64,000 nucleotides of DNA from Callipepla californica brunnescens. Lineage: Eukaryota > Chordata > Aves > Galliformes > Odontophoridae. Position 1 is the first letter of the stretch. Each line of letters opens with the position of its first letter. The position numbers were made by a program, and so were the translations under genes. Positions 1 through 10,800 of this stretch are shown piece by piece. The stretch lies in contig JALIRH010000038.1 in NCBI GenBank assembly GCA_023055505.1, positions 4,596,327 through 4,660,326 of the forward strand. The letters are read 5' to 3'. The notes under the pieces were generated by a model. It saw nothing but the letters and a program-made list of their open reading frames with translations. It made no database searches and had not been told where the DNA came from.

Positions 1-174
1 ATCTTGCATTCCGATATCATATTATGTAAATTAACTTTCCTCCTCAGAACAGTGCCATTTTTTGTTTTTAGGCCCATCTCCCTGTCCTTTTCACCTTTTC
101 ACTTTTGTCCACTCCCAGCACCCCTGCCCCATTAGTCAAGGAACTGGACTGAACAAACACTTTAACTATTGACA
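1..174 (+). mobile_element. Family A LTR, 3' part (cut by window edge)
   Basis: This is the 3' portion of an endogenous-retrovirus-type LTR. It aligns through its length with the reverse complement of the LTR at 45085-45642: both have GATATC followed by GTAAATTA, then a CCTCCTCAGA block, CCCATCTCCCT, and GGAACTGG(A/G)CTGAAC close to the end. It ends in TTGACA, which matches the TGACA terminus of the other two family A copies. The 5' part lies outside the window. The bases after the end are AGCAA, the presumed target duplication, whose partner cannot be seen. No retroviral coding sequence follows, so this is probably a solo LTR. Confidence 0.75.
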
Positions 175-343
175 AGCAAACTGATGAAGAAATGTGATTT
201 AACTTGTCTTGTTTGCATACTCACAGTGGTCTGAAGTGTGCTTCATTCAATCCTAGTTGACCAGACCTGCACACTTCCCTGCAGAGCAGATGCCCATGTA
301 AGACAAATGTTAGACTAACATGCAAATTAAAATCTTAGTTTGT

Positions 344-1125
344 GAATCATAGTCATAGAATCATAGAATCATGTGAGTTTGAAGGGACAATTAAAGGTCA
401 TCTAGTCCAACCCCCTTCAATGAACATGGACATCTACAGCTAGAACAGATTGCTCAAAGCCTTGTCCAGCCTGACCTTGAATTTCTCCAGGGATAGGGCA
501 TTCACTACCTCTCTGGATATCCTGTTCCAGTGCATTATCACTGTTATTTTAAAAGCCTTCTTCAATACCCAATCTAAATCTCCCCTCTTTTATTTTGAAA
601 CCATTTTACCTTGTTCTATCACAGAAGACTTTGCTAAACAATCTGTCCTCCTCTTTCTTGTAGCCCCCTTTTAGATACTGGAAGGCTGCCAGCACGTCTC
701 CCCATGAGCATTCTGTTCTCCAGGCTGAATAGCCCCAGCTCTCTCAGCCTGTCCTTTAGGAAAGATGTTCTATCCCTTAGATCAATGCTGTGGCTCTCCT
801 CTGGAAATGTTTCTACAAATCCACATCTATTTTGTACTGAGGAGTCCACATCAGAATACAGCACTCCAGGTGAGGTCTCGCCAGAGAAGAGCAGAGGGGG
901 AGGATAAGCTCCCTCATACTGTTGGACATGTTTCTTTTGATGCAGCCCAAGATATGACTGTTTTTCTGTGTTGTGAGGGCATGTTGACAACTCATGTCCA
1001 GCTTGCCATCCACCAGTACTCTGAAGTCCTTTTAGGCAAGGCTGTGCTCAACCCTTTTTGCCTCTATCTTGTATTGATAGTGGGGATTGCTGTGACCAAG
1101 TGCAAAACCTTGTACTTCATATAAC
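344..1125 (-). mobile_element. CR1 LINE, 5'-truncated, minus strand
   Basis: The left edge carries the octamer repeat of a CR1 3' end, read on the opposite strand (TCATAGAATCATAGAATCA). It is followed by the characteristic CATCTAGTCCAACCCCCTTC. Reading leftwards on the minus strand gives the C-terminal part of CR1 ORF2 in broken frames. One piece around 813-1013 carries MSxQHALTTQK and LGCIKR, followed by RPHLE; a second around 634-800 carries [15 protein letters not shown]2 encodes the LINE endonuclease and reverse transcriptase; only the region after the RT core remains. Frameshifts and stops make it inactive. Confidence 0.92.
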
Positions 1126-2094
1126 ATATCCAAATGAATTTAGTGACATTCTCTTGATTTCATGTTGTGGTGCAAAGAATTAAATATAAAATTTAATTGT
1201 TTAAAGTAGTGGAAAGATTGAACATTTTTAGTATCTTTGACATCTCATACATGCTGAAAATTCTAATCAGTATTCAGGTTGTTTTTTTTTCAAGAGATTT
1301 TGTTGGAACATGACCATTAAATATGGCTACTTAAAAGAAACTATGAGAAGAAAAAACAGAGTATATTAAAATAAATCTCATTAAAATATGTTGTGAATGA
1401 TTATAATATCTTAAATGATGTTGTTGTAGTCAAACAAAAATGTTGAAGTAGAATTTTTAATTTTGCAATATAAATTCAAAACTATAGATAGAATATTAGA
1501 TGAATCAGGAGCATCAGAACAAGATATGAGGGTCTGAAAAGTCTGCAAGACAATGTCTTCATGTGTAATGAGTGCATACTAGAAAAGCAGATTTAAAATT
1601 TGAATTTGCTGTATCCATATTCTAGTCCTCAAATATTTTAAGAAATATAGTTTTGAAAGCTCCTTTTTTGAACAACACCCACGTTTTAAAATCTGACTTG
1701 TTATTCAGAACCATGTGAAATACAATATCATATTCTTATTGCTCCTGGGAAAGCAAGCCTTATTCATGTTCCTGATGCAAGAATGAAATCATATGCACAT
1801 ATCTGAATTTAATTTGCTAGTGTAAATCTCAAAATAAAAATACTTTTGAAAACCAAACTTAGGATTAAAGTGATTAAAGAAATAACTGTTAATATTGTAT
1901 CTACAGAACCTTAAGGAATTTTTTATTAATCAGCACATGCTCATTTTCTTAGTGGGAATTAAAATCTGCTTAGGAACTATTAGCCACATGAGTACTGACT
2001 AGTGTTTTGAAATTATGAGAATTTTGACAAAGTGCCAAAGAATTAATCATTAATAGCACTTCCTGATGTTTCAGTTTCATTCTCAGAACTTCAA
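1126..2094. other. Unique AT-rich intergenic DNA
   Basis: No recognisable gene or mobile element was seen. The sequence is AT-rich with short A and T runs. Confidence 0.6.
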
Positions 2095-2134
2095 GAAACA
2101 AACAAACAAAAAACAAACAAACAAACAAACAAAC
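2095..2134. repeat. (CAAA)n simple repeat
   Basis: A tandem run of AAAC/CAAA units of about 40 bp, with a slightly longer A run in the middle. Confidence 0.9.
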
Positions 2135-2473
2135 CGAAGGCACATGTTCTTTTTAGACTTGTTTTCCACTGATAAAAAGCATCTATCAGAACTCCTAAGC
2201 AGAAGCTGATATTCTTGGCAACTCTACACAAAAGAGATCATGGACAGAGTTGGCATATAAAAGCCCTTGAGAAAGTGGTTCTGCCAGTTCAAAGTTAAAG
2301 ACATCGTGAAATAGCTTGTATCATTACAGTTGCATGCACCACACATCATGCATGAATAATATGAATAAAATTTTGGCTTTGCTTCATCTCAAAATTTGCA
2401 GGATACCATCATGCATAACTAACTTGCTTCAAAATGTGATGCATATAGAAAGCAAAAGAATTGTTCTGTTGTA

Positions 2474-2775
2474 TGAAAACTGATCTGAAAGTAATGCCTC
2501 CTATTTTATTATATTGGCCCGTGATGTCAGAAGCAAAGGTTGGTGATATGGCTCTAGAGGTTGAACCTTCCCTCCATCTATTGCTGCGCAAAACAAAGCA
2601 GCAGAGGAGCAATCTGACATGGAAGTGCCTATGAAGCAAAGGTTTGTCAATGAATCCCTTCATGTGGAAATGTCCATTGACACTTGCAGAACATTTACAG
2701 AGATCAAGGAGTGGATATAAATACAGTGACGTGGAGCATTTCATCAGCAGAGACCATGATATGAAAGATAAGCCA
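2474..2775 (+). mobile_element. Galluhop-like mariner, 5' fragment with transposase start
   Basis: The fragment starts after a TA dinucleotide (2472-2473). Its terminal sequence, TGAAAACTGATCTGAAAGT then AATGCCTCC, closely matches the terminus at 30563 and the known avian Galluhop mariner end. At 2619 an ATG opens a frame beginning MEVPMKQRFVNE, resembling the N-terminus of a Tc1/mariner transposase. The frame stops at about 2718 after a small deletion, so there is no DDE catalytic domain. Similarity fades near 2775 and the 3' terminus is missing. This is a dead DNA transposon relic. Confidence 0.78.
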
Positions 2776-3328
2776 CTTTTTTCCATGATTGCATTATTCT
2801 GTAGTGAAAAACTGTGAAATCCTCCATCTAAATCAATATGCTATGATTCATTTAACTCGTAACTCTTAATCACTCCTGTAGAATGAATTTATCATGCCTT
2901 AAGAATCTCATCTCTCCTATGCATTCCTGGTATCAAAACATTTATTAATATCTTGATGCTATCCTACTAGTTATGAAACTGAGTAACTATCTTCTGTGTG
3001 GTCCAGCTGACTTCTGTAGGTAAAATTGCACATTTTCATAAATATTTCTGTTCTGTTTTCCAAAATGTAACAAGAGTTATACAACAAAGGAGGAGCAAAC
3101 ATGAAGTGGTAAATGAATATGAGTTAGAGAGAATATGAGAGGGCCTGTACTATCTGACTACTTATGAAATATGATAGCTTTATTGTGTTACATTGCTTGA
3201 AATATTGTGCAATACTGTGTATTATACACTGAGTGTAGCAGTGCCATCAACAGAGGATTGTGCGTGTGAACAAAAGAATAATTGGGTGTCGAATAGTAAT
3301 GGTATTGCTGTTATTATTTCTTCTCAAA
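2776..3328. other. Unique AT-rich DNA
   Basis: No gene or clear repeat was recognised between the mariner fragment and the next CR1. Confidence 0.55.
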
Positions 3329-3775
3329 AGAGTCCAGCAGAGGGCTACAAAGATGATAAAGGGTGTGGAAAATCCCTCTTATGAGGAAAGGCTGAGAGAC
3401 TTGGCTCTGTTCAAGCTTGAAAAAAGAAGACTCAGAGGGAATGTGATCCACATCTATAAACATCTGAGGTGTAGAAGGCAAAGGGATGAGGCTGGACTCT
3501 TCTGTGCAGTGTGTAGTGATAGGACAAGGGGAAATGGTCACAAACTGAAGCATAGGAAGTTCTGCACAAATTTGCATGGGAACTTCTTCTCAGCGAGAGT
3601 GATGGAGCACTGGAACAGTCTGCCCAGAGAGGTGGTGGAGCTGCCTCTAGAGACATTCAAGACCTGCCTGGATGCCTACCTGTGCAATCTGAACTAGGAA
3701 GCCTGCTTTGTCAGGAGTGTTGAACACGATGATCTCTAGAGGTCCCTTCCAACCCCTACAATTCTGTGATTATTT
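3329..3775 (+). mobile_element. CR1 LINE, 5'-truncated, with long ORF2 C-terminus
   Basis: The 3' end of a CR1 element. An uninterrupted frame to 3697 reads from VQQRATKMIKG through YEERLRDLALFKLE, RTRGNGHKLK and HWNSLPREVVE to LETFKTCLD, which is the C-terminal tail of CR1 ORF2. The upstream residues of that open frame (about 3260-3328) are not CR1-like and come from the flank. The element then has GATGATCTCTAGAGGTCCC and ends at CAATTCTGTGATT, a single-unit version of the CR1 3' octamer. The still-open tail suggests a younger copy than most in the window, but there is no RT domain, so it is not functional. Confidence 0.93.
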
Positions 3776-4161
3776 ATTATTATGTTATGAGGGTTCTTAT
3801 TGACAATATCCTCGTCTCCACATTGCTTTCACTTAATGCAGAAGAAAAAAAGAAAAAAAATCAGTGATTTTTTCAGTTGGAAATGCATTCCCTAAGCAAC
3901 TGATATTTTTAATAATGCTGTTATTTTAATTCATTTAATTCGTTTCATTCATCAAATTTATTTCCTTAATATGTAGTCTTCCTTCAAGCTGTACTTTCTA
4001 TATCCGTACATGTATCGTAGCAGTATCTGTGGTTGTATTGTGAGGAGGAAGAAATAAAGCCTGAACCTTCTTCTCATCTCAAGTATCATGACTACAGGTT
4101 AATCAGATCTTTAGAACTTAAGGATTTCCTTAGGTGGATGCTGCCTCAGAAGATACAAAGG
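3776..4161. other. Unique AT-rich DNA
   Basis: No gene or mobile element was recognised. The last five bases (4157-4161, AAAGG) are the left target duplication of the following LTR. Confidence 0.6.
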
Positions 4162-4962
4162 TGTCACGCTCCAATATAAAGGAGGGAGATGAGGTTCTTA
4201 AGACTATGTGTATACCCAGTGTGAGATTAAGAAGCAACGGTTCAAATGTTGGTCCGACCAGTTTATTACCAATATTGGCCAGGGTCAAGGGGAAGGGGAA
4301 GGCGGACACTGTTACCAATAAGGATGATAGGGAAGGGAAGGCAAGTGATAGCAAAGATAGGAAAGAGGCAAGGATTTGTACAATGCAGGGAAATTCACCA
4401 GTCAGGATCCTACGGGCGGTCCGGTTGCAAGAGGCTCCGATGGTCCAAGGCAGAAGGGCAGGGGTGGCAGAAGCGGGGAGAACAGCAGCAGCAACGGGCA
4501 GCCTTGAGCAGCAAGCAGTTGTCCGGAGAAGCAGCGAGGGAGTCAACCCCGAGAGGGGCAGCAGCGAACAGTGATCAGCTCGTGAGGTCTCTCCTAAGAG
4601 AAGGCCTCTCCAGGAAACAGCAGTGATCATCTCAGGAAGTCTCTCCAAAGAGAAAACCCCCAACTTCGTGGCTGCAGTACCCCTCTATTTATCTTCCAGA
4701 TTCCTCCGGTCTATGTGACAAACCCCATGCTAGTGTGTCAGGCAAGCGTCTCCTGAGATCTCCCCACGGAGATGAGGAGATGAGTACCAAACAAAAGAGT
4801 GTTCAGCGGCCATTGAGCTGCAGCTTATTTCTCTTTTGTTGCCCCAGGACATGCCCATCTTCTTGTCCCTTAGACAAAGGATTTCACAACTCTTGCCCAG
4901 GACTTGCTTGGACATGTTCATCAGCAAACTTTGAGGCAATGGTATAATAATAGTCTCTTACA
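4162..4962 (-). mobile_element. Family B solo LTR with perfect 5-bp target duplication
   Basis: An 801-bp LTR bounded by TGTCAC...CTTACA on the plus strand and flanked by AAAGG at 4157-4161 and at 4963-4967. It reads as minus-strand: in that direction it starts TGTAAGAGACT, has a TATA-like GATAAATAG at about 4685-4693 and an AATAAA polyadenylation signal at 4262-4267, and ends about 100 bases later in GTGACA. This gives a normal U3-R-U5 order. No internal retroviral sequence adjoins it, so it is a solo LTR left by recombination. A 5-bp duplication is typical of ERVL-type elements, but the class is inferred. Open frames inside it have no recognised similarity. Confidence 0.87.
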
Positions 4963-5089
4963 AAAGGCAATTCAGGATGTGATGTAAATGTACAATGAAG
5001 CAATGCAAAAGTTTTTGTTGCAATGAGGATATGTTTACATTTCATTTAATGTTTTCAGAAGAATTTTTTCACCCATACTGTAAAACATG

Positions 5090-5654
5090 TGAATGTGATT
5101 TGTGTCAAAAGACACAGAGTCAAAGGTAGTGATATAGTGCCTTTAAATCCAATCAGCATATAAAATTGATTAAAGGAGTAAAATTTCCTTATAAGGCGTG
5201 GAAGGATAAACTAGGAACAGAACTCTATCTGCATCTCAAACACTAACCCTGTAAAACTGAGCGCAGAAGGTGCATTACTCAAACCAAGGGGTGGCAGAGA
5301 TAAGCATTTCAAACATAGACCTTGTAAGACTGGCCTGGAATACACCAGAATCAGAGGGCATTAAGGGAGACAAACAGCTGCCATCCCAAAGACCATCTGA
5401 AGGAATGTACGACCCCCTAGTGACTGGCCACACAAGTGTAGAAGAATAAAATGACTGACCAAGAGGAGGAGGGGACTTCAAGAAATTTTAAATAGGACAC
5501 TGTATAAAAGAAGAGGGAACCATCTTCTCGTTGTGTGTCGTTGGTGGAGCGGAGACTCTCCGGCACACCCAGTGCTGCTTGCTTATTGCTTTTCACCTTT
5601 TGATTGTAATAAATTATTCCAAAAACTCAGATTGGACTCCGAGTATTTATGACA
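5090..5654 (+). mobile_element. Family C LTR (solo), plus strand
   Basis: A region with clear LTR architecture: TATAAAAG at 5503-5510, a short R-like region, AATAAA at 5608-5613, and an end at TTTATGACA (5654). Two starts are possible. TGAATGTG at 5090 gives a 4-bp CATG duplication (5086-5089 and 5655-5658). TGTCAAAAG at 5103 gives a TGTCA/TGACA inverted terminus but no duplication. A 4-bp duplication would fit a gammaretrovirus-like (class I) ERV. The sequence does not resemble families A, B or D here, and no internal coding region is present. Confidence 0.7.
5503..5510 (+). promoter_or_regulatory. TATA box of family C LTR
   Basis: TATAAAAG lies about 100 bases upstream of the LTR's AATAAA signal (5608-5613), the expected spacing across a short R region. 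This is the best promoter-like signature in the window. Whether it is active is unknown. Confidence 0.55.
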
Positions 5655-7822
5655 CATGCTCTCATTATAAATGCCTCAGATACACATCCTGACATACACT
5701 GGCCATCCACAGGTCATCCAGAGAAGGGTGAAAATGCTATAGGTTATGCTTGTTATTGTTGGTCCCATGAAGAAGGACCAACCTGCCCTCAGACTGGCCA
5801 CATACTGTTTTGAATTTCACTTAGAGTTAGAAAAGGCATGTGTATGATAGCGTATGATTCATCTGATTTCTTTTACACAAGTACTTTATGGTGGGATGTA
5901 TGGAGACCTAAAAGTGCCTATTTCCCAATAGTGATTTCCTCTTGACTAGGTGAGTTGTAGATGTTAAAGCAGTCAATTTCTACAACTGTTCAGAAAGATT
6001 ACCAACTAGAATTCCACAAATACTCTCCCTAGGAAACTACAGCACTTTGCCACACTAAATAATTGCTTATAGCAATGTGACTTAGCATTATAATGTAGGA
6101 ATGTACAGGATGCAAATTCATTTTCAAGGCACACTGAGGCACACTGACTATTAATTCTTCAACTTTGTGATATAAGAATTCCTGGAACTGGTTCAGAATT
6201 AGTCCCCTGATTTTAGTAATTAATAGGAAATTTGCCTGTGAGATACAATATAATTAGACAATTTATGTACTAAAATACCACTCTGTAAATTGCATTCATT
6301 TCTTTATCAAGAGGATTTCTCTTCCTAACTTCCTAAAAGCTTTACTCATCTTTGCCCTATAACTCAATTACTTGCATCCACTTGTGAAGCTCTTGACCTT
6401 CAGGGAATAGACTAAGCCACTCCCTTGAGATTCCTTTCTAGCAGTTTAAGTAATGAGGAGTCAGCAAATGTAATCATGAAAAGAAAATTATTTTTATCAA
6501 GAAAATGTATGTTTATGCCTGTCAAAGAACTCCATAATGAATATAGAGATATGCAAAAAATTAGAATTGAAAAGTAAGAATAGAATTTTACCTTTTAGTT
6601 TTTAAGCCTACAAAATTTGCATTCAGAAAACTCATGCAGAATTATAAATCTTCCTTTAATCCATTTTTCACTTGTTTCTAGGAAACCAACATTTGAATCT
6701 TGTGGACATAATCAGGTTTCCCATAAGGAATTAGCTAATTAGCTCACTGAGCCACTGTTAATAATAATTCTGAAAAGTCATGGACAGTGGGTACGGTATC
6801 AGATGATTAAAAAAAAGCAGGCCAGAAAAACAACAGGTATGACAGTAGGTCACTAGTTGTTTTTTTTCATTGTGGTTGTTGTTTTTTAATGACAAATAAA
6901 CCGATCCTAAAGATTTCTATCAGTAAAACCTGCTACTACCTCAGATAGAAAAATAAGTCATGAAATTAATACTAGGAAGAAAGAAAAGTCCTCAAAAACT
7001 AAATAGTGCCTAACATAAACATTAATTAGTATGGCTTTATAGTAATACCAAGTATCCAAGATTTTTTTTTTTTAGCAGCTGATAAGAAAGATCTCACTGA
7101 TTCATAAGAGGTTGGAGGGGGGGGGAGGTGCATGGCACCCTACATTTCTAGATATCTCACAGAACTACTGTTTGATAACCAAAATGACAGGCAGATTTTA
7201 TTCCTGTTGGAAGATATTCATAATTTCTACTCTAAAGCAAGGGCAAATGTAGCCTTGGGTGTTAAGATCTATTCCCACCAGAATTTTATAACCCTCAGTA
7301 AAATCTTTGTGAGCTTTTCTTCCCTCCAGTGTTAAGTAGAGACAGAAAGCACAGAGCCAAACACTATCATCCGCCAAACAGGAGTATGCACAGGGACAGG
7401 AAGGATGCTGTGCCTTTGCCTACACAGTAGCTTTCAGCAAGGGATGATCCCAAGACCTATAAAGCATTACAACCTGCACTAGTCAAAAGTAAGACAAGAT
7501 ACTGTTTTTGTTTGTTGATACAAACCATAGCAGAGACATTTTTTAAAAGAACTGATAACCTGCTCTCTTTTGGAAGTTACAAGAAACAAACCACTACGAA
7601 CACATTATATTATAGCAGCTAATACAAAAAACACAGTGGTGTATCTCCTGACTCGGCTGTAGAAGTTTAGACCTTGTATTTTGTTTGTTTGTTTTTAAAC
7701 AGAACACCTCTTTGTGGAATAAAACTATAAAAAGGAGTAAACAAAATATGGTAAACTTTTCTAAAATGATAAAAAAATCTAGGGTTTTTTTTTTTTTTCA
7801 AATAATGTAGAATAAATGAGTT

Positions 7823-7841
7823 AAAAAAAAAAAAAAAAAAA
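7823..7841. repeat. Poly(A) run
   Basis: Nineteen consecutive A residues, not attached to a recognisable retroposon. Confidence 0.85.
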
Positions 7842-10800
7842 GGATATACAACCCCACGATTGTTAGAGTTATTTAAAGATAGAGTAAGAAAACTTACTTT
7901 GGATGATGTGTGTAAAATGCAACAGTTAGTTTAAAAATCCAAGCTGTGTTACTAATATGCCTTTCAGTGCTCTGGTTCTCATTTTCTAAAGTTGTTTGTT
8001 TTTAAAAGTGATTTTTTATAACAGTAATATTATTATGACTAATTAACTGTCATACTTAGTAGTCTAAATAATGTCAGTATGAGTTAAGAAACAGGACTGG
8101 GGCTATGATGCTAACATGGTGCTGATGGTTGAAAGAAATGGTTACTGCTCAAAAGTACTTCATTCTTATGCCTGTTTTATTTGTACATTTTTTATTCCCT
8201 CTAGACTAGTTAAGTAATACTAGCTTTGAGTCAAAAAATTCATTATTTTCCTCCCAATATTCTCCTGTGCAATTTTGGAGATACTTCTGCCAAATTATGC
8301 CCTCCTTATGGGTTAACATCTTGTGTTCACAAATAATCACTTTCACATCTCTCTGAAAATACCATTCTTCATATTACTCCAAAGCTTTACTCAAATTTTC
8401 TTCAACTTAAGCTTTTGTGTATCTCTGATGAAAATCAGAATTGAAAGCAACAGGGAAAAAAGAAAGTTCAAGATTTTACTGTTTGAGGATTCAACATAAT
8501 TTCCTTACCTCTAAAAAACAAGGTCTTCATCCATGGATGTTCTGTGTTATTATGATTCTTGGGCAAACTCCCTTCCCAGAGAAAACTCCAGTTCTGCAGG
8601 ACTGTGCCATCAGATTCAGATTCTTAAAACATTTGTAGTTATCTCACAGAGAAGAATGTGCTAGGGGAATGTAAATTATTCCACAGAAACTGTTACTTTT
8701 CCCACATAATCCTTTCCACACTGAGGTTCATATCTTTCAGATAGTTTCAGATAGCAATATATAAGAAATAAGCTCATGTAATAAGGGAAGATGACTCTTT
8801 CAGCACTTCTTGTGACATGTTATGATCAGAACTGAGCAGGCTTTAAACAACTCACTGTCAGTAACTTTTTTGCGATTAATTTAGATATTCTTAAACATAG
8901 TATAAAATGATACAGGGTAACGAGATAACAATTAAGTAGAAATTAGTTAGCATGATGGACATGTAGTATTTGTGTAGTATTTAGACACCTAAAAAAGCAT
9001 GAAAAAAAAAAAAAGGGACACAGATCTGTGGTCTGGAAAATATGAAAAAAAGAAAAGGAAAAAAAAAGCAATTCTTCATAGTTAGTTACCTTAGAAGTTC
9101 TAATAGGACAGTGAATTTGTCAGATTTTTAAGAAAATTTTCTAATTAAATTATGGGGTTAAGCAACTGTTTTTGTAATATGTTTGTGTTCTATTATTCTT
9201 TTTTGTATTAACTCCAAGGTTTTGTATTGCTCCCAGATGTATATAAAATACTAGGATGGCAAGTGAAAGACAAGAAAGGGATCTGATTTAAAATGCTTTT
9301 GAGTCATATTTTCAAAAACGTTTAATGTTTCCTGTGAGGATTACATTATTTAGAGTGTAGAACATCAAGCATTGTTTCTTAAAGGAGTAGATAAATCCCT
9401 GAAAAACAGATCTTAATTTTAATTTAAATCTATTTTTTCTGTTGTTCTATTTTGTTTTACTTTGTTTCAATTTATTTTGATATCTCTTCTTGTATTATAT
9501 TTTAAAATACTGTATCCTACTTCCCAAACAAAAGGTGGAAAATCACATGAATGTAAAGATATCTTGGTGATATTCACTTCCTGAAGTGCCAAGTACAGCA
9601 TGGGTAAAGCACACAAATCTGAGTTGTCCATAAACAGGTCTTAGCACAGAGCTGTGCACGTGGCAAAGTACAGTGTTGCACTAACACCGTTTTAAAAGGC
9701 TTTAGAGCAAAAATGGAATTTTGTCTAGATATCATGGAAGACAGAGAGTACATTTTTGACATTTGATCCACTTGTATTAATTCTACTTTACAATGCCAGG
9801 TCCTCATACACCTTCTGCAAAAGCATCTTTCTGTTCCATGAGCTTTACTACACTAAAAACCAACCGGCCCAGCAAGAAGCATGTTGTTTGTACTGCTGGC
9901 TCCAAAAAAGCCCCTTGAAATGGGACAACAGATAGTCACACACAGTATGGGAGAAACATGTGCCTCTGTTGCGGTAGCCATTTTTAAACTTATATGAGGA
10001 TAGCATCTCCTAATCTTTCTTATAAATTAACATATTCATATGGTAGACTGTATAAATACAGACCAAAACAATAGTTCCAGACTGAGATGTATCAAAGCTC
10101 TGATGAGACACAAGATAGCTGATGAAAACCTCTGTTACTGTTGTGGGAAGAATCTTGCTGTTTACATATATAAATTAATGTATTTTAATGAACTTGATTC
10201 AATGTGTCCATAACTGCACATATTATTGAATAGAAACAGACAGAAATCCTTTATTATGAAAAAATGGTTTTAATGTATTTAAGGATCTTCTCCGATGTCA
10301 TTTAGATTAAAAGGTAGCCATGGTTGATGGGCAGTGGGTTATTTAGGTTTCAGTGAGAAGTCACATAGAATGCTTTAAGTTCCTGGTCACACAAATTCAA
10401 AAGACTTTAGCATGCAGGTTTTTCTTATGAGGAAAAGGAGATCATTTGCAAATCCATTTTTGTCATCCATCTGTGCAGTAGAAAAAGATTCAGATTGAAA
10501 TCTTATAGATGGATCTTGGATTTCCATTGACAGATCTTATTTCACTCAGTGTTCAAAACAGTAATCACAATATATTTGCTACATTACTTTCTCTAGACAG
10601 ATTCACTGCATTGAACTGAAATTGTAAAATCAATACCTGTAATGCCATATGTTTTAAAAAAAAAAGCCTTATTTTTAACAACATTCCAATACATCTGAAA
10701 ATTATGCCTTTTTCTTTCATATATTTTTATGTCTCTCCTGTCTGTTAAGTGGTGAGAAGAAAACTTTCATTTCTCATCTCACACCTTGCCAGTGACATTT

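Noticed and set aside
2409..2786. 125-codon minus-strand open frame
   Set aside because: It is antisense to a mariner fragment. The recognisable transposase start is on the other strand.
4130..4663. Long open frames on both strands (177, 146 and 126 codons)
   Set aside because: They lie almost wholly inside a solo LTR, overlap on both strands, and have no recognisable domain.
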